Positions 54,013 to 63,612 of a stretch of 64,000 nt of DNA are shown here, piece after piece. The notes below the pieces were generated by a model. That model made no database searches. It worked only from the letters and a program-made list of their open reading frames with translations, and was not told the DNA's origin. Every line of letters begins with the position of its first letter. The stretch's first letter is position 1. The position numbers and the translations under genes are program-made. The stretch comes from Marinobacter maroccanus (GTDB taxonomy: Bacteria > Pseudomonadota > Gammaproteobacteria > Pseudomonadales > Oleiphilaceae): positions 248,001 through 312,000 of the forward strand of contig NZ_PSSX01000001.1 of the NCBI RefSeq assembly GCF_002933275.1, written 5' to 3'.

Positions 54013-56580
54013 TTGAAAACAGTGACGGTTAAAAAACTACTTATTACCCTTGCTCTTTTGCTGCCGCTTGCCAGCTATGGGCAATCGATATCCCCCGCCC
54101 AGATCGAGCAGTTCAAGCAATTGCCCAGAGCCCAGCAGGAATCCCTTGCCCGGCAATACGGTGTGGATCTTGACAGCCTTACTGGCAGCAGCAACCAGAC
54201 ACAACGCCCCCAAAGGCAAGATGTGGTTGAGCCTGTTTCCAGGGCTGCCGATGAAGAGAGGGAACGGGCCGAGGCCGAGAAGCAGAGAGAGGATGAGGAA
54301 GCCGAAAAGAACGATGGCCTAAGACCATACGGTTACGATTTGTTTGCTGGCAACCCCACCACTTTCGCACCCGTCACCGAGATCCCTGTGCCTTCGGATT
54401 ACACCCTCGGCCCCGGCGACGTGCTGCGCATCCAGCTTTGGGGCAAAGAGAACCAGAACCTGGAATTGCCCATAAGCCGGGATGGGTCTATCAGCTTTCC
54501 GCAGTCTGGCCCAATGAGTGTTGCAGGCCTGAGTTTCGATGAGGCGCGGCAGCAAATCAAAAAGCGGGTTTCCGAGCAGTATATTGGCGTAGAGGCGAGC
54601 GTTTCCCTGGGCGAGCTTCGCAGCATGCGTGTATTCGTGCTGGGTGAGGCGAGGAACCCCGGTTCCTATAGTGTGAGCTCCCTCTCTACCATCACGAACG
54701 CACTTTATGTTTCCGGTGGCATCAAGCAAACCGGCTCCCTTCGGAATGTCCAACATAAGCGAGACGGCAAACTCCTGGGCACCCTGGATCTTTACGACCT
54801 GCTAATGGCCGGCGACAGCTCGGAAGACAGCCGCCTGCAGCCAGGCGACGTGGTCTTCATCCCGCCCGTGGGACAGCGCGCCGGTATAGATGGCGAGGTT
54901 TATCGGCCCGCTCTGTACGAACTTCAGGGAACCAATACCCTTGCTGACCTGATTCGTATGGCCGGTGGCCTGACACCACAAGCCTACCCGCAACGGATCA
55001 ATATTGAGCGTACTAACGAGGATTTCCTGCGGATTATTGCCGAAGCCGATTACACCTCGCCGAAAGGACAAAGTGCGAGAATCCAGGCCGGCGACAGAGT
55101 CCAGATACCCTCTATTTCCGATGTCACAGGGCAGTACGTTGAAGTAAAAGGTGCGGCGACCAGAACCGGTAAATTCGCATGGATGCCGGGAATGCGGGTT
55201 ACCTCACTTATCGATAATCTGAACAGTGATTTGTTGCCGGTAGCGGACAAGCAGTACGCGGCCATCGTACGAACCAATCCGTCCGATGACAGCATCTCTG
55301 TACTGAATCTTCGCTTGCGCAAGGCGGTGCGCAACCCTGGGGGTGAGCACGACCTGCAGCTGGAGGAAAGAGACCGTTTGTTCTTTTTCTCAGATGCAGG
55401 GAAGGTGGATATTCTCGATAAGGAAGAGGGTGAGACCACTGAGCGCATGAACGGAGAGAAGGCAGAAATTGAGGAAAAAGAAGCGGGGCCTGAAACCTTC
55501 ACCCGGGAAATTCTTTTTGCTCCGGTTATCCAGCGGCTCAAGGCTCAGGCGAGCCCCGATAAACCGCAACAGACAATCCAGATAACCGGCCCGGTTCGTT
55601 ACCCTGGTGAATACCCGATGCCGGCAACCCGTAACCTGACCGATGCCATTTTTGTAGCCGGCGGTTTGAAAGACTCTGCCTCGTTGTACCAGGCAGAAGT
55701 GGCGCGTTATACCGTTGATGAGAATGGTACCGGCCAAACCCGGATCCTGAACGTGGATCTGGCCGACGCCATGGCCGGAAAAGCAAACCTCAAGCTGGAA
55801 AGCCGTGACAGAATCCTGATCAAATCCATACCCGACTTCGCCAAAACCCGTACCGTTGAACTGAAAGGCGAAGTTCGTTACCCGGGCCAATATACCTTCA
55901 GAGATGGTGAGACCCTCAGAGAAGTGCTGGAGAGAGCCGGGGGGCTCACAGACAATGCATTCCCAAAAGGCGCCGTATTCTCCCGTGAAAAACTCCGCCA
56001 GTTGGAGGCTCAGCGCCTTAGAGAAGCAGAAGAGCGCCTGCAGGGGGATTTACTGGGTGTTCAGCTGGAGGGCGACAACTTCTCCGGCCAGAGCGCCGAT
56101 CGAACCCAAGAAGTAAAGAGCTTACTTGAAGAGGTCCAAGGCAGTGAACCGGTAGGCCGGCTCGTGATAGATCTTGCAAGTGTTATAAACGATCCCGATT
56201 ACCAATCCATTCGATTGCAAGATGGTGACACTCTCACGGTACCAACTATCCCCCAGTCAGTAACGGTCTTTGGAGAAGTCCAATTCCCGACCAGCCACCT
56301 GCATCAAGTGGGACTAACGGTGGATGACTATCTCGAGCGCTCGGGCGGACCCACTCGCCAAGCGGATGAGAGCAGGGTTTATGTAGTGAAGGCGGATGGA
56401 TCTGTATTGTTGCCGGAGAAAAGCCGCTGGTTCGGCGGCAGAAGCCAGCAACTGGAACCGGGCGATACCGTTATTATGCCCATTGATGTGGATCGTCTGA
56501 ACCAGCTCGAACTCTGGACCAACGTAAGCCAGATCGTTTACCAGATTGCCCTTGGTGCCGCTGCTGTGGGGAACCTGTAA
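54013..56580 (+). CDS. Large SLBB polysaccharide export protein
   Basis: The protein (about 855 residues) has a signal peptide without lipobox (LLITLALLLPLASYGQS) and a Gln/Arg/Glu-rich linker (about 60-100). A Poly_export domain follows (YTLGPGDVLRIQLWGKENQN), then six SLBB-like repeats beginning near RVFVLGEARNPGSY, DGEVYRPALYELQG, VEVKGAATRTGKF, QITGPVRYPGEYPM, VELKGEVRYPGQYTF and VTVFGEVQFPTSH. A C-terminal amphipathic helix (LWTNVSQIVYQIALGAAAVG) is the probable outer-membrane pore segment, as in Wza. It is more than twice the length of Wza. Start is TTG 54013 or GTG 54022; neither has a strong ribosome site. Its stop overlaps the wzz start. Confidence 0.9.
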   Translation: MKTVTVKKLLITLALLLPLASYGQSISPAQIEQFKQLPRAQQESLARQYGVDLDSLTGSSNQTQRPQRQDVVEPVSRAADEERERAEAEKQREDEEAEKNDGLRPYGYDLFAGNPTTFAPVTEIPVPSDYTLGPGDVLRIQLWGKENQNLELPISRDGSISFPQSGPMSVAGLSFDEARQQIKKRVSEQYIGVEASVSLGELRSMRVFVLGEARNPGSYSVSSLSTITNALYVSGGIKQTGSLRNVQHKRDGKLLGTLDLYDLLMAGDSSEDSRLQPGDVVFIPPVGQRAGIDGEVYRPALYELQGTNTLADLIRMAGGLTPQAYPQRINIERTNEDFLRIIAEADYTSPKGQSARIQAGDRVQIPSISDVTGQYVEVKGAATRTGKFAWMPGMRVTSLIDNLNSDLLPVADKQYAAIVRTNPSDDSISVLNLRLRKAVRNPGGEHDLQLEERDRLFFFSDAGKVDILDKEEGETTERMNGEKAEIEEKEAGPETFTREILFAPVIQRLKAQASPDKPQQTIQITGPVRYPGEYPMPATRNLTDAIFVAGGLKDSASLYQAEVARYTVDENGTGQTRILNVDLADAMAGKANLKLESRDRILIKSIPDFAKTRTVELKGEVRYPGQYTFRDGETLREVLERAGGLTDNAFPKGAVFSREKLRQLEAQRLREAEERLQGDLLGVQLEGDNFSGQSADRTQEVKSLLEEVQGSEPVGRLVIDLASVINDPDYQSIRLQDGDTLTVPTIPQSVTVFGEVQFPTSHLHQVGLTVDDYLERSGGPTRQADESRVYVVKADGSVLLPEKSRWFGGRSQQLEPGDTVIMPIDVDRLNQLELWTNVSQIVYQIALGAAAVGNL

Positions 56581-57527
56581 TGAATCAAGGAACAGAGCAA
56601 CAGCACTACCCAGACGATGAAATTGACCTTCGCGACCTTTTTCTTACTCTGTGGCGGGGAAAGTGGATTGTTATCCTGACGACAATCGTGTTCGCTGCCG
56701 CTGGCGTTGGCTATGCGCTCAACAAGCCCAATATATATAAAACCAGTGTGCTGGTCGCCCCTGCACAAGAAGACGGTGGCCTCAGTGGCCTTGCCGGCCA
56801 GTTCGGTGGTTTGGCGAGCCTTGCCGGTATTAATCTGGGTGGCGGCGGCTCCAATCAGATCGTGATTGCCAAAGAGGTGATGCAGTCTCGGGCGTTCCTC
56901 ACCGGTTTTTTCCAACGCCACGATATGGAAATTCCGTTAATGGCCGTGGAAGGATGGAACGAGAAGACCGGGGATTGGGTGTACGACCGGGATAAGTACA
57001 ATCCCGAAACAGGCGAATGGCTGCCCTATAGCGATGGTGAAACCCATAAGCCCACGGATTGGGAGATGGTAGAAGTCTTCCGGGAAGACCACTTCGGTGT
57101 CAGCGAAAACAAAGATACAGGCATGATCACGGTGAGCGTTCAGCACTATTCTCCTATTTTGGCTAAGGAATGGGCTGAGAAGCTGATGGAAGACATTAAT
57201 GAATACATGCGCAAGCAAGATGTGGAAGAAGCCGAGGCCCGTATTGAGTATCTCGAGGAAAAGCTGAACGAGATCACGATTGCTGGTATGCAGCAGGTGT
57301 TCTACCAGTTGATAGAAAGCGAAACTCGTACGGTAATGCTGGCGAATGCTCAAAAGGAGTACGTTTTTAAAACCATTGATCCGGCAGTGATACCGGAAGA
57401 GAAAAGTGAGCCAAAGCGAGCACTGATGACTATCGGAGCAACTGCATTCGGCCTAATGCTTGGAGTTTGTATCGTTTTGGTCAGAGCGTTTATCGGTAAC
57501 GGTCAGCAAGAAGAAGGGTGCGCATGA
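56580..57527 (+). CDS. wzz: Polysaccharide chain-length regulator Wzz
   Basis: The 315-residue protein has the Wzz N-terminal domain ([20 protein letters not shown]) with the first membrane helix (about 29-50) and the second near the C-terminus (about 284-304, [19 protein letters not shown]), with a long helical periplasmic loop including a coiled coil ([21 protein letters not shown]). [12 protein letters not shown] before the second helix is a Wzz signature. No C-terminal tyrosine kinase domain, so it is not Wzc-type. It overlaps the exporter by 1 bp and rfbB by 4 bp. It should set O-unit chain length with Wzy. Confidence 0.9.
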   Translation: MNQGTEQQHYPDDEIDLRDLFLTLWRGKWIVILTTIVFAAAGVGYALNKPNIYKTSVLVAPAQEDGGLSGLAGQFGGLASLAGINLGGGGSNQIVIAKEVMQSRAFLTGFFQRHDMEIPLMAVEGWNEKTGDWVYDRDKYNPETGEWLPYSDGETHKPTDWEMVEVFREDHFGVSENKDTGMITVSVQHYSPILAKEWAEKLMEDINEYMRKQDVEEAEARIEYLEEKLNEITIAGMQQVFYQLIESETRTVMLANAQKEYVFKTIDPAVIPEEKSEPKRALMTIGATAFGLMLGVCIVLVRAFIGNGQQEEGCA

Positions 57528-58597
57528 AAGTACTTGTAACTGGCGGCGCCGGCTTTATCGGCTCCGCTGTCATCCGTCACATAATCACCAACACCAACGA
57601 TGAAGTGGTCAACCTCGACAAACTCACATACGCAGGTAACCTCGAAAGCCTGGCGGACGTGAGCGATAGCGAACGCTACATCTTTGAGCAAGCCGATATC
57701 TGCAACCGCGCCGAAGTCGACCGTATACTGTCCCAAAACCAGCCAGACGCCATTATGCACCTTGCGGCGGAAAGCCACGTAGACCGCTCTATCGACGGCC
57801 CAGCCGAATTCATTGAAACCAACATTGTCGGCACTTACACCCTGCTGGAAGCCACTCGCAATTACTGGGATACACTGCCGGAAGCAAAGAAAACTGCGTT
57901 CCGCTTCCACCATATTAGCACCGACGAAGTTTACGGCGACCTCCCCCATCCAAACGACACCGCCGATGCCGAAGAGCATCTGTTTTTAGAGGAAACCCCC
58001 TACGCGCCAAGTAGCCCCTACAGTGCCAGTAAAGCCAGCTCCGACCACCTGGTAAGAGCTTGGCACCGCACCTACGGCTTGCCGGTCTTGCTAACCAACT
58101 GTAGCAACAACTATGGCCCGTACCACTTCCCGGAAAAGCTCATCCCGTTGGTGATCCTTAACGCTCTGGAAGGCAAGCCGCTCCCCGTTTACGGCAAAGG
58201 CGACCAGATCCGAGACTGGCTGTTTGTGGAAGACCACGCTCGCGCCCTCTACAAAGTTGCTACCGAAGGCAAACCCGGCGCAACCTACAACATTGGCGGC
58301 CACAACGAAAGACAGAACATCGAAGTGGTACACACCATCTGCGACATCCTTCAGGAACTCCGTCCACAAAAATACAGCTACCGGGACCTGATAACCTTCG
58401 TGACCGACCGCCCCGGCCACGATATGCGCTATGCCATAGATGCGAGCAAAATCCAGAAAGAACTCGGCTGGGCGCCCCGTGAAACCTTCGAAACAGGCAT
58501 CCGGAAAACCGTTCAGTGGTACCTCAATAACGTCGACTGGTGCCAGCGAGTACAGGACGGCATCTACCAACGCGAACGCCTTGGAGCAGCAGTATGA
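57524..58597 (+). CDS. rfbB: dTDP-glucose 4,6-dehydratase RfbB
   Basis: The 357-residue SDR enzyme has the NAD motif [25 protein letters not shown], the catalytic STDEVYGDL, the active-site Tyr and Lys in [10 protein letters not shown] and [18 protein letters not shown], all typical of RfbB/RmlB. It converts dTDP-glucose to dTDP-4-keto-6-deoxyglucose. ATG at 57524 has AGAAGG 6 nt upstream and overlaps the wzz stop by 4 bp; an alternative GTG at 57518 gives two more residues. Confidence 0.97.
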   Translation: MKVLVTGGAGFIGSAVIRHIITNTNDEVVNLDKLTYAGNLESLADVSDSERYIFEQADICNRAEVDRILSQNQPDAIMHLAAESHVDRSIDGPAEFIETNIVGTYTLLEATRNYWDTLPEAKKTAFRFHHISTDEVYGDLPHPNDTADAEEHLFLEETPYAPSSPYSASKASSDHLVRAWHRTYGLPVLLTNCSNNYGPYHFPEKLIPLVILNALEGKPLPVYGKGDQIRDWLFVEDHARALYKVATEGKPGATYNIGGHNERQNIEVVHTICDILQELRPQKYSYRDLITFVTDRPGHDMRYAIDASKIQKELGWAPRETFETGIRKTVQWYLNNVDWCQRVQDGIYQRERLGAAV

Positions 58598-59478
58598 AGG
58601 GAATCGTCCTGGCAGGTGGCTCTGGCACCCGCTTGTACCCGATAACACTCGGCACCTCGAAACAACTCCTGCCAGTGTATGACAAACCCATGATCTACTA
58701 CCCGCTCTCTGTCCTCATGCTGGCGGGAATTCGGGACATCTTAATCATTACTACTCCGGAAGATCAGGCGGGATTCAAGCGAGCACTGGGGACTGGTGAA
58801 CAGTTCGGCATTAACATTAGCTACGAAGTGCAGCCAAGCCCAGACGGCCTCGCCCAGGCTTTCATCATTGCTGAGAAGTTCATCGCTAGTGATAGCGTGT
58901 GTCTTGTTTTGGGCGACAATATTTTTTATGGGCAAGGGTTCACCCCAAAACTACGCGAAGCCGTCCAAAAAACTCAGGAAAAAGGTGGTGCCACCGTATT
59001 TGGCTACCAAGTGAAAGATCCGGAACGTTTCGGTGTGGTGGAGTTTGATGAAAACCACAAAGCGCTTTCCATCGAAGAGAAGCCCAATAATCCGAAATCC
59101 CACTATGCCGTAACCGGTCTCTACTTCTACGACAACAGCGTGATAGACATTGCCAAGCAAGTGGAACCCAGCCACCGCGGCGAACTGGAAATTACCTGCG
59201 TAAACCGGGCTTATCTTGAACAAGGTAGCCTTAACGTAGAATTGTTGGGCCGTGGCTTCGCCTGGCTAGACACTGGCACGCATGAAAGCCTGCTTGAAGC
59301 TGCACATTTTGTAGAAACCATCGAAAAGCGGCAAGGGTATAAGATCGCCTGCCTTGAAGAAATCGCCTTTAACCAAGGGTGGTTAACCGCGCGGCAAATG
59401 AAAACTCAGGCGGACCAACTCAAAAAAAACGGTTATGGCGAATACCTGGCGGATTTATTAAAGGGTACGGCGAAATGA
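58594..59478 (+). CDS. rfbA: Glucose-1-phosphate thymidylyltransferase RfbA
   Basis: The 294-residue nucleotidyltransferase has [41 protein letters not shown] and [20 protein letters not shown], diagnostic of RfbA/RmlA. It makes dTDP-glucose for RfbB. The frame is open 18 codons earlier, but ATG at 58594 overlaps the rfbB stop by 4 bp and gives the family start. There are no rfbC or rfbD genes next to it, so the product does not go to dTDP-rhamnose here but to the amino sugar route encoded next. Confidence 0.97.
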   Translation: MKGIVLAGGSGTRLYPITLGTSKQLLPVYDKPMIYYPLSVLMLAGIRDILIITTPEDQAGFKRALGTGEQFGINISYEVQPSPDGLAQAFIIAEKFIASDSVCLVLGDNIFYGQGFTPKLREAVQKTQEKGGATVFGYQVKDPERFGVVEFDENHKALSIEEKPNNPKSHYAVTGLYFYDNSVIDIAKQVEPSHRGELEITCVNRAYLEQGSLNVELLGRGFAWLDTGTHESLLEAAHFVETIEKRQGYKIACLEEIAFNQGWLTARQMKTQADQLKKNGYGEYLADLLKGTAK

Positions 59479-59882
59479 GCCTTATTAAATGGTTGGATTT
59501 CCCAAGTCTTGGAGATCAGAGAGGAAGTCTCGTTGCGGTAGAAATGGGCCAAGATAAAGTTGTCCCGTTCGACATCAAGCGTGTGTATTACATCTACCAC
59601 ACCGAGCAAGGTGTGAGCCGTGGTTATCACGCCCATAAAAACCTGAAGCAGGTTGCCATCTGCTTAGCTGGCCAGTGCCGCATGTTGTTGGATGATGGTA
59701 CCACCCGGGAAGAAGTCTGGTTGGAATGCCCAACCAAGGGCTTGTTGATCGAGGATCTGATTTGGCGGGAAATACACGACTTTAGCCAAGACTGCATATT
59801 GCTCGTCTTGGCGAGTGAACACTACGACGAATCAGATTACATCAGAAGTTACGAAGACTTTCTAAAGTGGGTGAATCGATGA
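59475..59882 (+). CDS. fdtA: dTDP-4-oxo-6-deoxyglucose 3,4-oxoisomerase (FdtA/QdtA family)
   Basis: The 135-residue cupin of the WxcM/FdtA type has [35 protein letters not shown] with paired His, [18 protein letters not shown] and [25 protein letters not shown]. It moves the keto group from C4 to C3 of dTDP-4-keto-6-deoxyglucose. FdtA (to the galacto form) and QdtA (gluco form) cannot be told apart by eye, so the sugar is dTDP-Fuc3N or dTDP-Qui3N. ATG at 59475 overlaps the rfbA stop; the longer frame upstream is not used. Confidence 0.9.
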   Translation: MSLIKWLDFPSLGDQRGSLVAVEMGQDKVVPFDIKRVYYIYHTEQGVSRGYHAHKNLKQVAICLAGQCRMLLDDGTTREEVWLECPTKGLLIEDLIWREIHDFSQDCILLVLASEHYDESDYIRSYEDFLKWVNR

Positions 59883-60340
59883 TTTATATCCATCCACTTG
59901 CAGACGTTGCCGAGTGCACCATAGGCGAGGGTACAAAGGTCTGGCAATTTGTAGTTATCCTCAAAGGCGCGAAAATTGGTCAAAATTGTAATATTTGCGC
60001 CCAAACTTTAATCGAAGGCGATGTAATCGTCGGCGATAGGGTGACAGTGAAGTCAGGCGTTCAATTATGGGACGGAACTCGTATAAAAGACGATGTGTTT
60101 ATAGGCCCGAACGTAACACTCACAAATGACCCATACCCCCGCTCTCAGGAGTATCCGGAAAAATTCACCGGCGTAGTTATCGAAAGCAATGCCAGTATTG
60201 GAGCAAACGCGACATTACTTCCAGGGATAACTATTGGTAAATCAGCTATGGTGGGAGCTGGTGCGGTTGTCACAAAAAACGTTCCAGCTGGTGCCGTTGT
60301 AGCTGGCAATCCAGCGAAAGTAATTAGGTATATTGATTAA
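59879..60340 (+). CDS. dTDP-3-amino-3,6-dideoxyhexose N-acetyltransferase (FdtC/QdtC type)
   Basis: The 153-residue left-handed beta-helix acyltransferase has hexapeptide repeats ([34 protein letters not shown]-like [55 protein letters not shown] and [20 protein letters not shown]). The likely substrate is dTDP-3-amino-3,6-dideoxyhexose made by FdtA and FdtB. ATG at 59879 overlaps the fdtA stop by 4 bp. It lies between fdtA and fdtB, the usual place. O-acetyltransferase activity is a less likely alternative. Confidence 0.87.
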   Translation: MIYIHPLADVAECTIGEGTKVWQFVVILKGAKIGQNCNICAQTLIEGDVIVGDRVTVKSGVQLWDGTRIKDDVFIGPNVTLTNDPYPRSQEYPEKFTGVVIESNASIGANATLLPGITIGKSAMVGAGAVVTKNVPAGAVVAGNPAKVIRYID

Positions 60341-61464
60341 TGATTCCCTTCCTAGATCTCAAAACAATCAACGCCCAATACCGAGATGAACTCGTAGCCG
60401 CCGCCACCCGCGTAATCGACTCCGGCTGGTACATCCACGGCAACGAAGTAAAAGCTTTCGAAGAAGAGTTCGCCGAATACTGCGGCAGCAAGCATTGCAT
60501 AGGCGTAGCTAATGGCCTGGAGGCGCTTATCCTGACCCTCAGGGCTTGGAAAGAAATGGGGAAGCTGAAAGAGAATGACGAAGTCATCGTTCCGGCCAAC
60601 ACCTATATTGCCAGCATACTAGCCATCACCGAAAACCGGTTAAAGCCGGTGTTGGTCGAGCCGGACGAGAGCACCTTCAACCTGTGCCCTGAAAAAACCG
60701 CTGCGGCCATCACCCCCAACACCAAAGCCATCGTTGCCGTTCACCTCTATGGACAGATCTCCCCAATGTCAGAGCTGATGCGATTGGCGGATAAAAACGG
60801 TCTTTTGGTAATGGAAGATGCGGCCCAGGCCCATGGTGCCAGCATAGATGGTCGCAAAGCTGGCAGCTGGGGCCATGCGGCCGGATTCAGCTTTTATCCA
60901 GGCAAGAATCTGGGTGCCCTTGGGGATGCGGGTGCTGTTACCACAGATGATGAAGAGTTGGCCAAAACCATTCGGGCATTAGGTAATTACGGCAGCCAAA
61001 AGAAATACGAGAACCTCTACCAGGGCGTAAATAGCAGGTTGGATGAGATGCAGGCCGCCCTACTGAGGGTAAAGCTTGGCTATCTCGATGCCGAAACACG
61101 CCGGCGCCAAGAGATTGCTTCAGCATATGTTGTCGGAATCCAAAATGATTTAATCATTCAGCCTACAGGGAGGAACGAAACTCGGGATAGGCTCCAAAGC
61201 CATGCGTTCCACCTTTATGTAGTGAGATCCACTCGGCGTGATGCGCTATACGACCACTTGCAGAAAGCACAAGTGCATACGATGATTCACTACCCTATAC
61301 CACCGCACCAGCAGCAAGCCTACAGAGAGTGGAATACCCAAGCCTATCCGATCACTGAAGCAATACATCACCAAGTTCTGAGCCTGCCGATCAGTCCAGT
61401 TATGAGCGATCAGCAGGTTCAGAAAGTTATTGAGGCTTGTAACGACTTTGCTAATAGCAATTAA
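60340..61464 (+). CDS. fdtB: dTDP-3-amino-3,6-dideoxyhexose transaminase (FdtB/QdtB type)
   Basis: The 374-residue DegT/DnrJ/EryC1/StrS aminotransferase has [73 protein letters not shown], the PLP lysine in [17 protein letters not shown], and [20 protein letters not shown] followed by [13 protein letters not shown]. It adds the 3-amino group to the keto sugar. ATG at 60340 overlaps the acetyltransferase stop (TAATG). The late part of the gene (after about 61130) is noticeably richer in A and T than the start. Confidence 0.9.
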   Translation: MIPFLDLKTINAQYRDELVAAATRVIDSGWYIHGNEVKAFEEEFAEYCGSKHCIGVANGLEALILTLRAWKEMGKLKENDEVIVPANTYIASILAITENRLKPVLVEPDESTFNLCPEKTAAAITPNTKAIVAVHLYGQISPMSELMRLADKNGLLVMEDAAQAHGASIDGRKAGSWGHAAGFSFYPGKNLGALGDAGAVTTDDEELAKTIRALGNYGSQKKYENLYQGVNSRLDEMQAALLRVKLGYLDAETRRRQEIASAYVVGIQNDLIIQPTGRNETRDRLQSHAFHLYVVRSTRRDALYDHLQKAQVHTMIHYPIPPHQQQAYREWNTQAYPITEAIHHQVLSLPISPVMSDQQVQKVIEACNDFANSN

Positions 61465-61467
61465 TAG

Positions 61468-62721
61468 ATGACACTTATCAAGACCAGCCTACTTAATGGT
61501 ATTGCGGTAATCATAAAGATGCTAACCCTGCTCGGGTTAAACAAGATCCTTGCAATCTATGTTGGCCCTGCCGGGTATGCAGCTCTGGGCCAGTTCCAGA
61601 ACGCAGTACAGATGATTACCACGTTTGCAAGTGGCGCCCTCAATACTGGCGTTACAAAGTACACGGCGGAGTACCATGAGGACGAAGCGCGTCAACACAC
61701 CGTTTGGCGTACAGCCGGCACAATAGCGTTGATAGGTTCACTGACTACATCGTTATTGGTAACTATTTTTAATCGACAGTTGGCCGCCTCGTTTTTAAAA
61801 GACGATTCTCTAGGTAGTGTGTTCATATGGTTTGCCCTTACCTTGGTATTGTTTGTCTTCAATACGTTATTGCTGGCTATTCTCAATGGAAAAAAAGAAA
61901 TACAGCGTTACGTTATAGCTAACATTGCCGGTAGTCTGTTCTCCCTTGCTGTTACCAGCATTATGGCTATCCAGCTAGGGTTATATGGCGCTTTAGTGGC
62001 ATTGGCAATTTATCAGTCACTCACTTTCTTTGTCACGCTACTCCTGACCTACAAAGCGCCGTGGTTTAAATTTCGCTACCTATTTGGAAGGGTGGATCGG
62101 CCTACGGCCAAGAACCTTGCAAAGTACACTGCAATGGCGCTCACAAGCGCAGCCACTGTTCCTGTAAGCCACATTCTGATTCGCAACCATCTTGGCCAAA
62201 CTCTTGGGTGGGATGCAGCAGGGTATTGGGAAGCTATGTGGCGTCTGAGCACCGCTTATTTGATGCTCGTTACAACCACTCTAAGCGTGTATTACCTTCC
62301 AAAATTAGCAGAGCTGAAAAATAAAAAGGACATTAGGCGAGAAATTCTGCAAGGGTACAAAGTAATCTTACCGCTAGCTTCAGCTGTTGCCTTGATAATT
62401 TATCTGCTGCGGGATTTTATCATTCACGTTCTTTTTACTCCGGACTTTTTGGAGATGGAGTCCCTATTCGCCTGGCAAATGTTGGGGGATACATTAAAAA
62501 TTGGTGGTTGGATACTCGCTTATGTCATGTTGAGCAAGGCAATGATTACACTGTTTATTACTTCTGAAATTACATTTGCGGCATTGTTCTATGGATTAAC
62601 AGTAATCTTTACCGACCAGATCGGCTTAGAGGGGGTTGCACTCGCGCATGCGGTTAATTATCTGGTTTACTGGATTCTAATGGGAGTGTTCATTGCGCGA
62701 GTTTTAGTTAAACAGGTCTAA
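61468..62721 (+). CDS. wzx: O-antigen/lipid-linked repeat-unit flippase Wzx
   Basis: The 417-residue MATE/PST-type membrane protein has about 12 hydrophobic helices, with the Wzx-type N-terminus (MLTLLGLNKILAIYVGPAGY, FQNAVQMITTFASGALNTG) and a central charged loop. The sequence resembles WzxE-type translocases. It moves the undecaprenyl-linked repeat unit to the periplasm. It follows fdtB by 3 bp. It marks the region where GC falls to about 45 %. Confidence 0.9.
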   Translation: MTLIKTSLLNGIAVIIKMLTLLGLNKILAIYVGPAGYAALGQFQNAVQMITTFASGALNTGVTKYTAEYHEDEARQHTVWRTAGTIALIGSLTTSLLVTIFNRQLAASFLKDDSLGSVFIWFALTLVLFVFNTLLLAILNGKKEIQRYVIANIAGSLFSLAVTSIMAIQLGLYGALVALAIYQSLTFFVTLLLTYKAPWFKFRYLFGRVDRPTAKNLAKYTAMALTSAATVPVSHILIRNHLGQTLGWDAAGYWEAMWRLSTAYLMLVTTTLSVYYLPKLAELKNKKDIRREILQGYKVILPLASAVALIIYLLRDFIIHVLFTPDFLEMESLFAWQMLGDTLKIGGWILAYVMLSKAMITLFITSEITFAALFYGLTVIFTDQIGLEGVALAHAVNYLVYWILMGVFIARVLVKQV

Positions 62722-62813
62722 GATTTAATTTTATGATTTTGATCCATTTTTAAGATCTAAAAAATCCGAAAATTATTAAAAATTTCTTCTTAAAAGCTAA
62801 GTGGCCCTGAGAA

Positions 62814-63611
62814 ATGCAAACGCAAAAAGAAGATAGCCTAAATTTGACCAAGCCTTTAGTAAGCGTTGTTGTACCATGCTACAATCATGAAGAATATATT
62901 CAGGGCTGCATAAGCAGTATCATAGCTCAGGATTACGACAACATTGAATTAATTATTATCGACGATGGGTCGAAAGATCGGTCTAATAGAAAAATTCAAG
63001 AATTAATTCCCGAATGCACTCGGACATTCAAACGGTTCGAGTTTAGGAGCAGGGAAAATAAGGGCCTGTGTGAAACCCTTAATGAAGCTCTAGAGTGGTG
63101 CAATGGCGAATACTTCACCATCGTAGCGTCAGACGATATGATCAAAAAGAACAAATTGTCTTTGCAAGTGGATAAGATGAGTGCTGAGAATTCTGATGTG
63201 GCGGCAATGTTTTCTGGTTATGAGATTGTTGATGCAATGGGGAATATTTCAGCTAAAGTAGAGTATCCCTTGGAGAAGACTCTAACTTTTTCGAAATACT
63301 ATGGGCGCTCCTGGCTTTGCGCATCTTCGGCACTTCTTCGAATGACCGCCTTAAGAAAGACTGAAGGTTATGATAACAGCTTGCCGTTCGAGGATCTCGA
63401 TATGTGGATTCGTTTGTTGAAAGAAGGATACAGATTTACCGTCTTAAGGGAATCTCTACTGTTTCTGAGGAAGCACGATAATAATTTTAGCAATAATAGG
63501 TGGGCAATTTTTAAAGGGGAGTTAAAAATTTATTGGAAGCACAATGGAACAGTTCTTTTTCCTTTAGCGATTTTTGCTTCGCTCAAAAGATATCTGAAGT
63601 CCCTTCTTTGA
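62814..63611 (+). CDS. GT2-family glycosyltransferase
   Basis: The 265-residue GT-A glycosyltransferase has LVSVVVPCYNHEEYIQGCIS, ELIIIDDGSKD, NKGLCETLNEALEWCNGEYF and IVASDDMI (DXD-like), then FEDLDMWIRLLKEGYRF. It will add one sugar of the repeat unit; donor and linkage cannot be named. GC is only about 40 %. A 92-bp A/T-rich gap before it holds nothing I recognise. It is followed within 1 bp by a truncated membrane gene. Confidence 0.88.
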   Translation: MQTQKEDSLNLTKPLVSVVVPCYNHEEYIQGCISSIIAQDYDNIELIIIDDGSKDRSNRKIQELIPECTRTFKRFEFRSRENKGLCETLNEALEWCNGEYFTIVASDDMIKKNKLSLQVDKMSAENSDVAAMFSGYEIVDAMGNISAKVEYPLEKTLTFSKYYGRSWLCASSALLRMTALRKTEGYDNSLPFEDLDMWIRLLKEGYRFTVLRESLLFLRKHDNNFSNNRWAIFKGELKIYWKHNGTVLFPLAIFASLKRYLKSLL

Positions 63612-63612
63612 A

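Noticed and set aside
58091..58648. Minus-strand open frame opposite rfbB
   Set aside because: Antisense shadow with no features.
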